In this document: positions 62,147-64,000 of the stretch, piece after piece | Layout: each line of letters starts with the position of its first letter | How positions within the stretch are numbered: the first letter of the stretch is position 1 | From: Serinibacter salmoneus | Lineage (GTDB): Bacteria > Actinomycetota > Actinomycetes > Actinomycetales > Beutenbergiaceae | Assembly (NCBI RefSeq): GCF_002563925.1 | Contig: NZ_PDJD01000001.1 | Location: 124,001 to 188,000 of the forward strand | Direction of reading: 5' to 3' | DNA length: 64,000 nucleotides | Notes under the pieces: generated by a model | Told to the model about the DNA's origin: nothing | Databases searched by the model: none | The model's input: the letters and a program-made list of their open reading frames with translations, nothing else | Program-made: the position numbers and the translations under genes

Positions 62147-62536
62147 CTACTCGGCCTCGCGTTGCACGCTCTCGCGGGCCGCTTCGAGGTCGTCGGTGAG
62201 TTCGTCGACGATCAGCAGGTCGCGACGCACCCGGCCGGTGCGGTACCCGGAGCGCCCGACCATGTGCGCCGAGACGGGGGCGGTGATCAGTTGCAGGAGG
62301 AGCACGAGCACGAGGGTCCAGATCGCCACGCCGGTGCGCAGTTCGAGCGCGAGCCCGATCATGAGGAACGCCAGCCCGAGGACCTGCGGCTTGGTGGCGG
62401 CGTGCATGCGGGAGAGCAGGTCGGGGAAGCGCAGGATCCCGATGCCCGCGACCATCGCGAGGAACGACCCCGCGAGGAAGAAGGCCGCGGAGGCGACGTC
62501 CATCGCGGTGTCCAGGAGACTTCCGGGCTCGATCAT
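62147..62536 (-). CDS. mnhG: Na+/H+ antiporter subunit G
   Basis: A 129-residue protein with three membrane segments and the MnhG/MrpG motif L-R-F-P-D-L-L-S-R-M-H-A-A-T-K-P-Q. It has a longer hydrophilic C-terminal tail (about 35 residues) than minimal family members. It is the last gene of the antiporter operon, overlapping mnhF by 4 bp. Confidence 0.92.
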   Translation of the reverse strand: MIEPGSLLDTAMDVASAAFFLAGSFLAMVAGIGILRFPDLLSRMHAATKPQVLGLAFLMIGLALELRTGVAIWTLVLVLLLQLITAPVSAHMVGRSGYRTGRVRRDLLIVDELTDDLEAARESVQREAE

Positions 62537-63009
62537 CGGTCCTCACCCGCCCCGTGGCTGCGGCCCTCGTCCACGGCACCCTCGAGGGACCCCTCGAGCG
62601 GACCGGAGGACTCCCCCTCCGAGACGATCAGCGGCATCTCCCCGGTCAGCGCGCCCTCGCGCTCCTCGGCGATGTCCAACTCCGCCAGGCGCTGACGCTC
62701 CGCGCGCTGGGCGGCCGCCTCCTCCGGGGTGAGGATGCGGCGCTCCTCATCGCTCTCCGCGGCGGCGAACCGTGAGACCGTCACCGAGCCGACGAACCCC
62801 AGCAGGGCCAGCACCACCAGCACCGGCAGCACGTCGATGCGCATCGTGTAGGCGGAGAGCAGGGCCACGGAGGCGAGCACGATCGCCACGATCACATCGA
62901 CCGCCACCACCCGGTCCAGCATGCTCTGCCCGCGTTCGGTGCGGGCCACCACGCAGGCGGCGCCGATCGCGAGCATCACACCGCAGATCGTCACGATCAC
63001 CGGGTTCAT
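62533..63009 (-). CDS. mnhF: Na+/H+ antiporter subunit F with long C-terminal tail
   Basis: A 158-residue protein. Residues 1-85 are the standard MnhF fold with three spans and the R-V-V-A-V-D-V motif. Usual family members end near residue 90; this one adds a 70-residue charged tail (A-E-S-D-E-E-R-R-I, E-A-A-A-Q-R-A-E-R-Q). It overlaps mnhE by 4 bp at its start and mnhG at its end. Confidence 0.9.
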   Translation of the reverse strand: MNPVIVTICGVMLAIGAACVVARTERGQSMLDRVVAVDVIVAIVLASVALLSAYTMRIDVLPVLVVLALLGFVGSVTVSRFAAAESDEERRILTPEEAAAQRAERQRLAELDIAEEREGALTGEMPLIVSEGESSGPLEGSLEGAVDEGRSHGAGEDR

Positions 63010-63701
63010 CGGGTGCCTCCCTCGTTCGCGTCCGGCCCGGTCCCGGTGCCCGACGGCGCGGCCGCCCCGGTCACGTCGGCCCGCCGGAACCCGCCTCGCC
63101 CGGGCCCGCCGAGGTGCCGGGGTGGCAGCCCGGCCTCGCGGATCTCCTGGGGGGAGGCCAATGCGTACAGCACGCGCGCCTCCTGCTCCAGCACGGTGCG
63201 CCGCGCCCGCTCCACATCGGCCGCGGTGGGCACGTCCAGGGCGTGCACGTACAGGGTGCTGGTGGCGCGGTGCGCCTCCACGATCAGCGACCCGGGCACC
63301 ACCGAGCACAGGTCCGCGGTGAGGGTGAGGTACAGGTCGGAGCGGGAGCGCAGCGGCACCCGCAGCACCGCGGAGGTGGGCTCGCGGCCGAACCGCAGGG
63401 CCACGCCCACCACCTGGGCGCTGGCCACGACGATGTCCCGGGTGAGCCTGCCCAGCAGGCGCAGCACGCCGAGCAGCGAGGGTCGTCCGCCGAAGGGCAC
63501 CAGCGGCAGGGGCAGTGCCCACTGCACCAGGAGACCGAGCACGATCCCGACCACCACGTTCGCCAGGGAGAAGTCCCCCCACAGCAGCACCCAGACCAGG
63601 GCGAGCCACGCCGTCGCGGTCCAGGAGACCCGCTGCTTCAGGCGCTTGGACGCACGCACGTCGGCGCCGGTGGTCATCGCGGGGGGTGGCAGGTCACTCA
63701 T
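63006..63701 (-). CDS. mnhE: Na+/H+ antiporter subunit E
   Basis: A 231-residue protein with a hydrophilic 30-residue N-terminus, two membrane spans (W-L-A-L-V-W-V-L-L-W-G, V-V-V-G-I-V-L-G-L-L), then the family's cytoplasmic domain (T-L-T-A-D-L-C-S-V-V-P-G-S-L and Y-V-H-A-L-D-V). It is longer than usual owing to a Gly/Ala/Pro-rich C-terminus. Part of the Mrp complex that exchanges sodium for protons for pH and salt homeostasis. Confidence 0.92.
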   Translation of the reverse strand: MSDLPPPAMTTGADVRASKRLKQRVSWTATAWLALVWVLLWGDFSLANVVVGIVLGLLVQWALPLPLVPFGGRPSLLGVLRLLGRLTRDIVVASAQVVGVALRFGREPTSAVLRVPLRSRSDLYLTLTADLCSVVPGSLIVEAHRATSTLYVHALDVPTAADVERARRTVLEQEARVLYALASPQEIREAGLPPRHLGGPGRGGFRRADVTGAAAPSGTGTGPDANEGGTR

Positions 63702-64000
63702 CGTCGTCCTCCTGCCCCTGAGACCCGGACCCTGTCTCGGACTCCGACCCTGACCCCTCCGACCCAGACCCCTCCGACCCATCGGATCCCTCGGTGCCGG
63801 CGACCTCCGCGGACTCGCCCTCGCCGCGCTCCCCGTCCACCAGGACCGCGTTGATGTACGGGGTGCGCAGCGTGAGGTCGCGGGCCGCGGAGGTGGCGTA
63901 GGCGTACAGCGGCCCGGCCACCAGCGTGATCGCGGTGCTCGCGCCCACGATCGCGGTGGCCGCGCCGATCATGCCGCGCCGGATCCTCACCGTGGGCAGC
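63694..64000 (-). CDS. mnhD: Na+/H+ antiporter subunit D, C-terminal fragment
   Basis: The frame enters from the right edge, so only the last 101 residues are present. The upper part holds a final transmembrane segment (I-V-G-A-S-T-A-I-T-L-V-A-G-P-L-Y-A-Y-A) and the A-R-D-L motif seen at MnhD ends. The last 40 residues form an acidic tail of S-G-S-E and G-S-E repeats coded by short tandem repeats. It overlaps mnhE by 8 bp. Most of the gene lies beyond the window. Confidence 0.85.
   Translation of the reverse strand, partial: LPTVRIRRGMIGAATAIVGASTAITLVAGPLYAYATSAARDLTLRTPYINAVLVDGERGEGESAEVAGTEGSDGSEGSGSEGSGSESETGSGSQGQEDDDE

Overview
The window is high-GC DNA with dense coding, strong third-position GC bias, many ATGA/GTGA start-stop overlaps, and actinobacterial families (DUF4235, an Eis-type acetyltransferase, an ArsR-ArsC fusion, a YbjN-like protein). 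It suggests an actinobacterium, most likely in Micrococcales; the genus cannot be fixed from sequence alone. I recognise no rRNA, tRNA or CRISPR array.

Layout. (1) 1-10.4 kb is accessory DNA, visibly lower in GC over the first 4.7 kb. A leftward operon encodes a small YbjN/Tir-chaperone-like protein, a two-domain Clp-like AAA+ ATPase with a degenerate first domain, and a large protein ending in a zinc ribbon that runs off the left edge. Next come two truncated helicase genes joined head to head, then a GIY-YIG (LEM-3-like) protein and an EcsC-like protein. This looks like a partly decayed defence or conflict island. (2) 10.4-20.3 kb holds a DUF4230 protein, an HTH-NB-ARC-TPR regulator, a Na+/phosphate symporter behind a PHO box, a rhomboid protease, a NarL-type two-component pair and small hypotheticals. 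(3) 20.4-30.5 kb is a beta-glucan/oligosaccharide module: a TetR regulator with a doubled operator, a family 5 solute-binding lipoprotein, two ATPases, two permeases, a GH3 beta-glucosidase, and a convergent secreted GH16 enzyme. (4) 30.7-34.6 kb is an arsenic operon read leftward: trxB, acr3, arsR-arsC fusion, arsC.

(5) 34.6-46.6 kb mixes housekeeping and accessory metabolism: a LURP-one-like protein, PAP2 phosphatase, MTA/SAH nucleosidase, two NAD(P)-binding proteins, a META lipoprotein, an alpha/beta hydrolase-VOC fusion, glucose-6-phosphate dehydrogenase with a GH15 enzyme, and membrane proteins. (6) 46.6-50.6 kb has an AbiEi-type-N-terminus/DUF559 nuclease-like gene with a copy of one palindromic element on each side, then a GH31 glycosidase. 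(7) 50.6-62.0 kb carries an Eis-like acetyltransferase, TauE/SafE permease, HdeD-like protein, left-handed beta-helix protein, S9 peptidase, heme oxygenase behind a DtxR-like iron box, TetR regulator, DUF4235, VIT-type transporter, DUF6325 and SHOCT proteins, and an AI-2E family transporter. (8) 62.1-64.0 kb is the end of an Mrp (Mnh) Na+/H+ antiporter operon: mnhD fragment, mnhE, mnhF, mnhG.

The main non-coding structure is two families of dispersed palindromic elements: family I at 35.2, 46.7 and 47.9 kb, and family II at 20.3, 30.6 and 62.0 kb with a relic at 58.9 kb. All lie between genes. Short tandem repeats of 15 to 22 bp are also common, in frame inside linkers and in intergenic DNA.
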